Of a DNA stretch of 7,445 nucleotides, positions 1 through 5,802 are shown one piece after another; positions within the stretch are counted from its first letter, which is position 1, and every line of letters begins with the position of its first letter. Source of the stretch: an uncultured Collinsella sp. (GTDB lineage Bacteria; Actinomycetota; Coriobacteriia; Coriobacteriales; Coriobacteriaceae); the NCBI GenBank assembly GCA_900549195.1, contig URNK01000084.1:1-7445 (forward strand). Direction: 5' to 3'. Below the pieces are notes generated by a model. The model had not been told where the DNA came from and ran no database searches. It saw only the letters and a list, made by a program, of their open reading frames with translations. The translations under genes were made by a program, and so were the position numbers.

Positions 1-46
1 TACACGTAAGGAGTCGTCGGCAGCGTCAGATGTGTATAAGAGACAG
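1..46 (+). other. Illumina Nextera i5 adapter left on the contig end (artefact)
   Basis: Bases 28-46 are exactly the Nextera transposon mosaic-end sequence (AGATGTGTATAAGAGACAG). Bases 14-27 are the Read 1 overhang TCGTCGGCAGCGTC. Bases 1-5 (TACAC) are the end of the P5 arm, and bases 6-13 (GTAAGGAG) match, from memory, the Nextera i5 index numbered 505. This is library-preparation sequence, not genome. It creates two false peptides: the LSLIHI tail on the truncated minus-strand ATPase, and an MYKRQ start on a long plus-strand open frame. True genomic sequence begins at base 47. Confidence 0.98.
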
Positions 47-583
47 GGTGTAGTCCTCGAGCAGCTCGCCCACGTTGAGCAGGAACATCGTCTGGCCTGC
101 GGTGTCGACGTCGCGTTTGACAAACGAAATGCCGATGGCCGAAGCGTCGAGCACAGGAACGGTCAGGCGCGGCTGCGCCAGCTCATGAAGGGCAGCGCGC
201 AAAAATGCCATGTAACCGGCCATGACAAACACCGCACGCAGCGGCGTAGGCAGAAACCAGCGGCGCGCGTAATGGGCACCGACGAGTGTCGCCAGGTCCA
301 TAATGAGTTTGTGCTTGCGCGGCTCGAGTTGCATCACGTAGCCCGACTTGGCATCGGCGATAGCTTGAGCATCGAGTGCGCCCAAGGTGTCGAGCACGCT
401 CTCGCGGCGCGGCTCGTCGTACTCCAGCGCCATCTGGCCAATGCGGCCATAGACGCGCACCTTGCGCACGCCGTCGATGTCGCCGCTGAGCTTAAGAAGC
501 GCATCGAGATCGCCCTCTGGCACAGGACCCGCCAATTGAAGACGGGTCCTGCCAGGGATCTCGCTAATAATCGAGAATCTCAT
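47..583 (-). CDS. Heavy-metal translocating P1B-type ATPase, N-terminal 179 residues only
   Basis: This is the start of a membrane ATPase that moves metal ions across the cytoplasmic membrane. Only 179 genuine codons are present of a family length of roughly 600-750; the rest is lost at the adapter junction. Residues 1-70 resemble the HMA_2-type domain (EIPGRTRL near residue 8, then a beta-alpha-beta pattern) and have no CxxC metal-binding pair. Residues 93-135 hold hydrophobic helices. Residues 142-179 match the conserved P1B stretch (VLDASAIGISF, then FLLNVGELLEDYT). The phosphorylation DKTG motif and the metal-selecting CPx-type motif lie in the missing part, so the metal cannot be inferred. 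The ATG at 583 is 18 nt after the DUF6110 stop codon; no good Shine-Dalgarno site is visible, so coupled translation is likely. Family call firm, substrate unknown. Confidence 0.88.
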
Positions 584-601
584 AGTTTGCGCCCGGGAGC
601 G

Positions 602-847
602 TTACTCGGCTGCCTCGTCAGCAGCGGCCTCGCTCTGGGTGATGTAGGCAGCCTCGGCAACCATGTCATCGACATTGGCCTTGGCCTGCTCGACCATATC
701 CTGGTAGCAGTTCTTGACGCGCATACCGCACGCGATACCCTGCACGCAGGCATTCTTGACCGGAGCGCTGGTAAGCAGCTTGATGCCGGCCGTGCCAAGC
801 AGAAAACCGCCACCGACAAGCAGGGTATTGAACGTCGACTTCTTCAT
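602..847 (-). CDS. DUF6110-family small membrane protein
   Basis: An 81-residue protein with a short basic start (MKKST), one hydrophobic glycine-rich segment at about residues 9-27 (LLVGGGFLLGTAGIKLL), then a polar helical region and an acidic alanine-rich tail (EAAADEAAE). The GG-FL-GTAG-K pattern and length match DUF6110 proteins, which from memory often sit beside heavy-metal P-type ATPases in gut anaerobes; their function is not established. Cysteines at residues 34, 40 and 47 could bind metal, but this is speculation. The start at 847 is chosen over an in-frame ATG at 907 because AGGGAG (855-860) lies 7 nt upstream of it and because family members begin this way. It is the first gene of an operon with the ATPase and may be an accessory or membrane-anchored partner of it. 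Confidence 0.8.
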   Translation of the reverse strand: MKKSTFNTLLVGGGFLLGTAGIKLLTSAPVKNACVQGIACGMRVKNCYQDMVEQAKANVDDMVAEAAYITQSEAAADEAAE

Positions 848-863
848 GTTGCTTCTCCCTTTT

Positions 864-925
864 GCCGCATTGGACGCGGCACGGTGCCTCAGCACCCGAG
901 TAAACAAGTTTGCTCGAGCACACTT
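864..925 (-). promoter_or_regulatory. Structured 5' leader of the metal operon (three hairpin-forming repeats)
   Basis: Between the predicted transcription start (about 928) and the DUF6110 start lie three inverted repeats. The first, 906-925, is a 20-bp palindrome (AAGTTTGCTCGAGCACACTT) with one mismatched pair. The second, 883-896, is GGTGC-CTCA-GCACC. The third, 864-880, is GCCGC with GCGGC around a 7-nt loop, ending 3 nt before the Shine-Dalgarno site at 855-860. An alternative pairing, GGCAC-G-GTGCC at 878-888, competes with the last two. No T-run follows, so this is not a simple terminator. It matches no riboswitch family I recognise. The first repeat could equally be a protein-binding operator. 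Confidence 0.4.
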
Positions 926-931
926 TTGGAA

Positions 932-955
932 AATAGTTTAGTTTATCTAACTATT
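932..955 (-). promoter_or_regulatory. 24-bp inverted repeat, candidate metalloregulator operator
   Basis: AATAGTT (932-938) and AACTATT (949-955) are perfect 7-bp inverted arms around 10 nt. Inside lies a second symmetric pair, TTAG (938-941) and CTAA (947-950). The repeat covers the -10 element and most of the spacer of the predicted promoter, where a bound repressor would block transcription. Its AT-rich form with inner TTAG/CTAA recalls DtxR/IdeR/MntR-type operators, which fits a metal-transport operon, but it does not match a consensus well enough to name the regulator. Confidence 0.5.
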
Positions 956-963
956 AAGGTCAA
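935..963 (-). promoter_or_regulatory. Sigma70-type promoter of the DUF6110-ATPase operon
   Basis: On the minus strand, TTGACC (958-963; 5 of 6 consensus bases) is followed after exactly 17 nt by TAAACT (935-940; 4 of 6). Transcription would start near 928 and give a leader of about 80 nt before the DUF6110 ATG at 847. Confidence 0.6.
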
Positions 964-1000
964 CAAAGGTTAACTTTTTGGAAACTATGGGGGTGAACTC

Positions 1001-1033
1001 AATATGACAAAGGGACTGCCCCTTTGTCACATT
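1001..1033 (-). terminator. Hairpin terminator after the ABC transporter operon
   Basis: TGACAAAGGG (1005-1014) pairs perfectly with CCCTTTGTCA (1020-1029) around a 5-nt loop. Flanking bases 1001-1004 and 1030-1033 extend the minus-strand RNA stem to 14 bp with one G-U pair. The hairpin begins 1 nt after the ABC stop codon and separates that operon from the metal operon downstream. The T-run after the stem is poor, so termination may be partial. Confidence 0.65.
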
Positions 1034-1034
1034 C

Positions 1035-2792
1035 CTACAGCTGCCAGTCCGCCGACTCCTTTTGCAGTGCGACCATACGGGCAAATTCTCCACCTGCTGC
1101 CTTGAGCTGCGCCGGAGCGCCCTGCTCGGCAACCACACCATCCTTGAGTACAACGATTTTGTCGGCATTTTCCACCGTACGCATACGGTGAGCAATAACG
1201 ATAACCGTCTTGCCCGCGAGCAGGCGGGAAAGCGCCTGCTGAACCACGGTCTCGTTCTCGACGTCCAGGCTCGCCGTGGCCTCGTCCAAAAGGACGATGG
1301 GGGCGTCCTTAAGCAGCGCACGAGCGATGGAGATGCGCTGGCGCTCGCCGCCAGACAGCTTGGAGCCGTTCTCGCCGATCATGGTGTCGTAGCCCTGCGG
1401 CATGCGGTTCACGAACTCGTCGCAGTTGGCGGCACGCGCAGCCGCAAGCACTTCCTCATCGGTGGCATCACGACGCCCGAGGCGGATGTTCCCCATCACC
1501 GTGTCGTCAAAGAGCAGTACGTCTTGGAACACAATGGCGTAGTCGCGCAGGAGCACCTCGGGATCCACGCTCGCAACATCCACGCCACCCACGGTAACCT
1601 TGCCCGCGGTGGCATCCCAAAAGCGCGCGGCCAGGCGGCTCACCGTAGACTTACCGGAACCCGAAGGACCGACCAGTGCCGTAACTTCGCCTTCCTTGGC
1701 GGTAAAGCTCACATCGGTAAGAACTTTCTCGCCGGCGCGGCCGTCCTCGCCCGCACCATATCCAAATGCCACGTGATCGAACACCACATCGTGGCCCGCG
1801 GGCTCAAATTTCTCGCTGCCCCGCGCCACGGGCTCTTCCATGATGGAACGCATGCGCTTGGCAGACGACTCGGCGGCAAACAGCTCGGACATTAACATTA
1901 ACGCCTGGTCAAAAGGCGCATAGATGCGGCTCACCATAAGCAGGAAGGCAAACATCACCAAAAAGTCGACCTGCCCGGAGGCGACCATCGCGGCGCCCGT
2001 GACCAGCGTGGTGGCAATGCCCAGACGCAGGATGGCAAAGGCGGAGTTGACCAAAAGCCCGTTAGCGAGCTCGCCCTTGGTGGTCTCATGCTCCTCGGCA
2101 TCGATCACGGCGTTGAGCCCCTCAAGATAATGGGCCTCCTGGTTGGTGGCGCGGATCTCGCGAACGCAGTCGAGCGTCTCTTGAATAGCCTCGGTAACCT
2201 TGACCTTCTCGGCACGCACGCGATCGAACACCGGAGTCATGGGGCCGCGTGTTAGATACAGCACGGCAAAGGCCACGGGAACGCTCCAAAACGCCGCGAT
2301 CGCCAGCTGCCAGCAAAAGAACAGCGACGCCACGAACACAATGGCGCTTGCGATGATGGCGCCCCAAAGCTCTCCCAGCACGTGGCTGTAGGCGTGCTCC
2401 ATGGCCTGGACGTCACCCATGATGGTCTCGGTTAAATCGGCCAGATCACGACGACCAAAAAACGACAGCGGCAGTTTGCGCAAGCGCTCGGCAATCTCCA
2501 TACGCTGCTTGCCGCACTCCTCGTAAAAGATGCAGTAGGTGTAGTAATACTGCTGCCAGTTAGAGGCAAAGAGCAACACGAAAAAGACCAGGAGCCCGCC
2601 CACGATCGGCAGGGCATCCGGCAGGTCAGCCCCGCTGGCGAGATGCTCGACAAAACCGGCCATAACCAGGAATAAAAAGCCCATGCCGGCCATGGTAATG
2701 AGATTAGTGAGCGTGGTCCAGAAAATGCCGCGTTTTACGCCGGCGACGCCTTTATCGGATAGGAAATACTTCTTTTGGAATGAGGCGAACAT
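1035..2792 (-). CDS. ABC transporter half-subunit (fused permease-ATPase), YbtP/YbtQ/IrtAB-like
   Basis: A 585-residue half-transporter of exporter fold: about six membrane helices in residues 22-310, then an ATPase domain from about 335. Visible motifs are Walker A GPSGSGKST (375-383), Q-loop Q423, signature LSGGERQ (479-485), Walker B and D-loop IVLLDEATASLD (499-510, catalytic E504) and switch H535. All are intact, so this subunit should hydrolyse ATP. The ATG at 2792 follows the stop codon of the upstream partner with no gap; AAGGGAGG ending 10 nt before it is the likely ribosome site, lying inside the partner's last codons, so expression is coupled. It should pair with the 2793-4619 product. 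Sequence style and the neighbouring AraC regulator suggest the siderophore-importing exporter-fold group, but a drug or peptide exporter cannot be excluded. Confidence 0.9.
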   Translation of the reverse strand: MFASFQKKYFLSDKGVAGVKRGIFWTTLTNLITMAGMGFLFLVMAGFVEHLASGADLPDALPIVGGLLVFFVLLFASNWQQYYYTYCIFYEECGKQRMEIAERLRKLPLSFFGRRDLADLTETIMGDVQAMEHAYSHVLGELWGAIIASAIVFVASLFFCWQLAIAAFWSVPVAFAVLYLTRGPMTPVFDRVRAEKVKVTEAIQETLDCVREIRATNQEAHYLEGLNAVIDAEEHETTKGELANGLLVNSAFAILRLGIATTLVTGAAMVASGQVDFLVMFAFLLMVSRIYAPFDQALMLMSELFAAESSAKRMRSIMEEPVARGSEKFEPAGHDVVFDHVAFGYGAGEDGRAGEKVLTDVSFTAKEGEVTALVGPSGSGKSTVSRLAARFWDATAGKVTVGGVDVASVDPEVLLRDYAIVFQDVLLFDDTVMGNIRLGRRDATDEEVLAAARAANCDEFVNRMPQGYDTMIGENGSKLSGGERQRISIARALLKDAPIVLLDEATASLDVENETVVQQALSRLLAGKTVIVIAHRMRTVENADKIVVLKDGVVAEQGAPAQLKAAGGEFARMVALQKESADWQL

Positions 2793-4619
2793 TTAGGCCT
2801 CGCCTCCCTTCGTGACGACGGCATCCGCGGTCGCTGCAGTGATTTTCCAGCTCGCGGCCTGTTCGTATTCGGCCCACATCTTGGCATACAGACCCTCTTG
2901 GGACAGCAACTCGGCATGGGTACCCGACTCCTGCACGCTGCCCTGGTTGAGCACCACGATTTGGTCTGCGCCCACTACAGTCGAGAGTCGGTGCGCAATC
3001 ATAATGACCGTGCGACCCGCCGCCAGCTTGCTAAAGGCGCGCTGGATGAGCGCCTCGTTCTCGGGGTCGGCAAACGCCGTGGCCTCATCGAGCACCACGA
3101 TAGGCGCGTCTTTAAGGATCGCGCGGGCGAGTGCCACGCGCTGGACCTCGCCGCCCGAAAGATAAGCTCCGCCGGCACCGAGCATGGTATTGATACCCTG
3201 TGGGAGCTTGGCCACAATATCGTCGCACTGAGCTGCGGAGAGGGCCGCACGCACTTCGTCGTCAGTGGCCGTAGGCTTGGAGGCGCGCACGTTATCGGCA
3301 AGTGTTTGCCGGAACAGCTGGTTGGTCTGGAACACAAAGGCAACCTGGTCCATAAGCTCGTGCGGATCCATATCGCGAACGTCCACACCGCCTACGAGCA
3401 CTCGACCCGAGGAGACATCCCAAAAACGCGGGATCAGGCTTGCGCAGGTTGACTTACCGCCACCCGAGGGACCCACCAGGGCGAGGGTGCTACCAGCGGG
3501 AACGCTGAAACTCACATGGCTAACGGCAGGTGCTTCGGCACCCTCGTACGTAAAGCTCACGTCCTCAAATCGCACGTCGCCGCCGGCAGGATGCTTGGGT
3601 TGCGCGGGCACGGAGAGCCGCTTGGAATCCATGACGCTTCGAATACGAGCCAGCGAATCGGCACTCATCTGAGAGGCCTCGCCCACAAACATGAGCTTGG
3701 TCATGGCCGTCGGCACCACGGCCGAAAATATCGCGTAAAACGTGAAGTTGGCCATAAAATGCGCGAAGTCCGTCTCGCCCGGCGCCAACAGCAACGCCAC
3801 GGGCAACAGGAATGCCACAAGACCATTGAGCGCGGTAAGGTTGAGTACCTGCGGACCTCGACAGAACGTGCCCGAATAGTTTTGTGCCATGTCGGCGTAT
3901 TCGGCGATCGCATCGTGGAAAGCCTTAAAGGAGTAGACCGTCTGCTGAAACACCTTGACCACGGGGATGCCGCGTACGTATTCGGTGCCGGTCTTGTTCA
4001 TCTTGACCAGCGCTCCCATGTAGGCCTTCATAAACTCGCCGCCCTTGCCGCCCATCATGGCGGCCATGGCGCCAAACGAAATGGCCACCGAGATGAGGCA
4101 TGCCGCGCCCAAGCGCCAATCGAGGGCGAAAAGCAGCACGAGCAAGCCCACGACCATGGCGACGGCGCCTGCGATATCGGGCAGCATGTGTGCGAGCAAA
4201 GTCTCGGTGGAGGCGGCGCACCCGTCTACAATGCGGCGCAGCTCGCCGGTGGCATGCGTGTCGAAGTAGCCGAGCGGCAGCTTAAGCAGGTGCTCGCTCG
4301 TAGTCTTGCGGATATTGGACGCGCAGCGAAACGCGGACAGATGCGTGCACATGAGCCCCACGAAATAAGCTACGATGCTTGCCAGCGCAAACCCCACGGC
4401 CCACCAACCGTACATCGCGATGTTAGTGGCTTCGCTCCAGTTGGGCGCCACGGCGATCAGGTCGCGCGCGACAAGCCAAATGCACACGTACGGGCCAAAG
4501 CTCAGCAGCTGCGAGAGCGCCGAGAGCGCCATGCCCAAATACGTTAGGAATTTGCGGTCGCCGGCATACGCGAGCAGCTCGCCGATGCCTCCACCTTCCC
4601 TTTTTGATTCCTTTGCCAT
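2793..4619 (-). CDS. ABC transporter half-subunit (fused permease-ATPase), YbtP/YbtQ/IrtAB-like
   Basis: A 608-residue partner of the 1035-2792 protein and first gene of the operon. Membrane helices occupy about residues 25-310; the ATPase domain starts near 348. Motifs are Walker A GPSGGGKST (383-391), Q-loop Q431, signature LSGGEVQ (487-493), Walker B IVVLDEA with E512, and switch H543. The D-loop reads AFAD followed by PENE instead of the usual SALD; I recall the same AFADPE form in YbtP/YbtQ- and IrtAB-type siderophore importers, which supports that grouping. There is no IrtA-like N-terminal flavin domain. The start at 4619 is chosen over an in-frame ATG at 4682 because AAAGGA lies 5 nt upstream of it and the longer form would overlap the promoter region. 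Divergent from an AraC regulator. Substrate inferred, not shown. Confidence 0.9.
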   Translation of the reverse strand: MAKESKREGGGIGELLAYAGDRKFLTYLGMALSALSQLLSFGPYVCIWLVARDLIAVAPNWSEATNIAMYGWWAVGFALASIVAYFVGLMCTHLSAFRCASNIRKTTSEHLLKLPLGYFDTHATGELRRIVDGCAASTETLLAHMLPDIAGAVAMVVGLLVLLFALDWRLGAACLISVAISFGAMAAMMGGKGGEFMKAYMGALVKMNKTGTEYVRGIPVVKVFQQTVYSFKAFHDAIAEYADMAQNYSGTFCRGPQVLNLTALNGLVAFLLPVALLLAPGETDFAHFMANFTFYAIFSAVVPTAMTKLMFVGEASQMSADSLARIRSVMDSKRLSVPAQPKHPAGGDVRFEDVSFTYEGAEAPAVSHVSFSVPAGSTLALVGPSGGGKSTCASLIPRFWDVSSGRVLVGGVDVRDMDPHELMDQVAFVFQTNQLFRQTLADNVRASKPTATDDEVRAALSAAQCDDIVAKLPQGINTMLGAGGAYLSGGEVQRVALARAILKDAPIVVLDEATAFADPENEALIQRAFSKLAAGRTVIMIAHRLSTVVGADQIVVLNQGSVQESGTHAELLSQEGLYAKMWAEYEQAASWKITAATADAVVTKGGEA

Positions 4620-4638
4620 GAGATTCCTTTCTAACGGC

Positions 4639-4667
4639 TTGAGAGTTAACCGTAATGAACTTATCAT
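4639..4667 (+). promoter_or_regulatory. Sigma70-type promoter of the AraC-family regulator gene
   Basis: TTGAGA (4639-4644; 5 of 6) and TATCAT (4662-4667; 5 of 6) are separated by 17 nt. Transcription would start near 4674, the left edge of the palindrome at 4673-4690, giving a leader of about 60 nt. Confidence 0.6.
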
Positions 4668-4691
4668 TGCTGTGTTAGCCATGGCTCACAA
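4663..4691 (-). promoter_or_regulatory. Weak candidate promoter of the ABC operon
   Basis: On the minus strand, TTGTGA (4686-4691; 4 of 6) lies 17 nt from AATGAT (4663-4668; 4 of 6). It overlaps the -10 of the divergent regulator promoter on the other strand, so the two would compete. The poor match is what one expects of a promoter needing an AraC-type activator, but the placement is tentative. Confidence 0.3.
4673..4690. promoter_or_regulatory. 18-bp near-perfect palindrome, candidate operator in the divergent intergenic region
   Basis: TGTTAGCCATGGCTCACA is an inverted repeat with a single mismatched pair (8 of 9 positions match), centred on an NcoI-type CCATGG. It covers the predicted start point of the regulator gene and overlaps the -35 of the candidate ABC promoter, a place from which one protein could activate the ABC operon and repress the regulator. 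YbtA is known to act on repeats in its divergent promoter region; binding by the present regulator is inference. Confidence 0.45.
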
Positions 4692-4733
4692 TCAAGCCAG
4701 GCGTGGACGTTTCTGCAAAGGAAAGGAACGCTT

Positions 4734-5738
4734 TTGCAAATACGGCGGGCAGCGACCGACATAACCGAGCTCTACGCACCGCAATTTGAGCAGTTTGGCC
4801 TGGAGCTTACCGGCAAGGGCGCCGTCTTTACCGGCGAGGTGGCAAACGACCGGGCGCACGGCCGCGCATGGATTATGCCTCTCTCCCCTGCCTGCATCGT
4901 CATGGAGCATTTCATCACCCCGACGCACGATATGTACCTGGCCGAATACACACCCGAGCCATACGCCTGCGTGAGCGAAGTCAGCGCGCCCACACTTACA
5001 TGCATGCCCGAGGCTGGCATAACGCCCGCGAACCTCAAACCATTGCATGGACCGTGGCCAAACAATGCCGTTTGCAGCTTTATCCAAGATAGCTGTGGCG
5101 AAGAATTAAGCCCGCTGTTTGCGGGGGAGCTTTATCACTCGCGCTCGGTGCTCTTTTTGCCTGGATATTTTGACGAACTGGAGCACCGCTATCCCACCGA
5201 GTTCGCGGGAATCTTTGAGGCGTTTGCCGAGCCATGGCACGAGGAAGCGACGTCTGCCATCTGCCACACGCTGCGCCGGATTAACGAGGACCGCGCCCGC
5301 ACCGTAGGCGGACACGTCTATATGCAGGGCATCGTGGAGACCATGGTCGCGGAGCTCGCCTGTTCGTGCGCGGCCCACAAGCAGGCGCGGCAGGCGGCAG
5401 ACACACGCGTCAGCATAACCATTGCCGAAGAAGCAACGGCAATGATTGAGCGCGCGCTCGACAAAGGCAGACATGTGGGTATCAACGAGGTGGCCGAGAG
5501 GCTCTACACAAGCCGCTCCAAACTATGCGCCACCTTTAAGGCCCAAACTGGCGAGTCCCTGGGCGCCTACATTCGCAGACGCCGTATGGAGCGAGCACAG
5601 GACCTTTTGGCCGATAGCGCGCTCACGATAGCGCAGGTAGCAGAGCGCCTAGGCTACCCTCAGCAGGCCGCCTTCACCCAAGCCTTCAAACAATACACCG
5701 GCATGACACCCACGGCTTGGCGAAGCAAGCATCGCTAA
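4734..5738 (+). CDS. AraC/XylS-family transcriptional regulator (YbtA/PchR-like)
   Basis: A 334-residue regulator. The C-terminal AraC domain holds two helix-turn-helix units: about 248-272 (INEVAERLYTSRSKLCATFK) and about 298-324 (TIAQVAERLGYPQQAAFTQA), followed by the usual YTGMTPTAWR end at 321-330. The N-terminal 225 residues are the sensing part and match no sugar-binding cupin that I can identify; length and layout fit the YbtA/PchR group, which senses siderophore-bound iron. The start is a TTG at 4734 with AAAGGA (4722-4727) 6 nt upstream; no in-frame ATG gives a full-length protein. It is transcribed away from the ABC pair and is probably their activator, with likely self-repression through the palindrome at its start point. 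Family certain; ligand inferred from context. Confidence 0.9.
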   Translation: MQIRRAATDITELYAPQFEQFGLELTGKGAVFTGEVANDRAHGRAWIMPLSPACIVMEHFITPTHDMYLAEYTPEPYACVSEVSAPTLTCMPEAGITPANLKPLHGPWPNNAVCSFIQDSCGEELSPLFAGELYHSRSVLFLPGYFDELEHRYPTEFAGIFEAFAEPWHEEATSAICHTLRRINEDRARTVGGHVYMQGIVETMVAELACSCAAHKQARQAADTRVSITIAEEATAMIERALDKGRHVGINEVAERLYTSRSKLCATFKAQTGESLGAYIRRRRMERAQDLLADSALTIAQVAERLGYPQQAAFTQAFKQYTGMTPTAWRSKHR

Positions 5739-5756
5739 GGCCCAGGCTCCCTGGCC
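5739..5756 (+). terminator. Small hairpin after the AraC gene, possible weak terminator
   Basis: CCAGG (5742-5746) pairs with CCTGG (5750-5754) around CTC, extended by two G-C pairs past a bulged C. It starts directly after the stop codon. No T-run follows, so it may only protect or pause the transcript. The convergent gap up to the DUF4143 gene is 64 nt and holds nothing better. Confidence 0.3.
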
Positions 5757-5802
5757 GTAACGGAGCGATTAATTAGCCGCCGCCCGTCAGCTCACCCAGG
5801 AT

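Noticed and set aside
864..925. Known metal riboswitch (yybP-ykoY or NiCo type) in the metal operon leader
   Set aside because: The hairpins are present, but the conserved core sequences I know for these classes are not visible.
32..973. Long plus-strand open frame beginning MYKRQ
   Set aside because: Its start lies in the adapter and the rest is antisense to the ATPase and DUF6110 genes; composition is arginine/histidine/alanine-rich as in shadow frames of GC-rich DNA.
1062..1895. 277-codon plus-strand open frame
   Set aside because: It is antisense to the ATPase domain of an ABC protein with every motif intact, and has no ribosome site or recognisable domain.
3516..4547. 343-codon plus-strand open frame
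   Set aside because: Antisense to an intact ABC subunit; strongly histidine/arginine-rich shadow composition and no family resemblance.
4620..4682. 21-codon N-terminal extension of the first ABC gene
   Set aside because: A strong ribosome site precedes the ATG at 4619, and the longer form would begin inside the palindrome and overlap the promoters.
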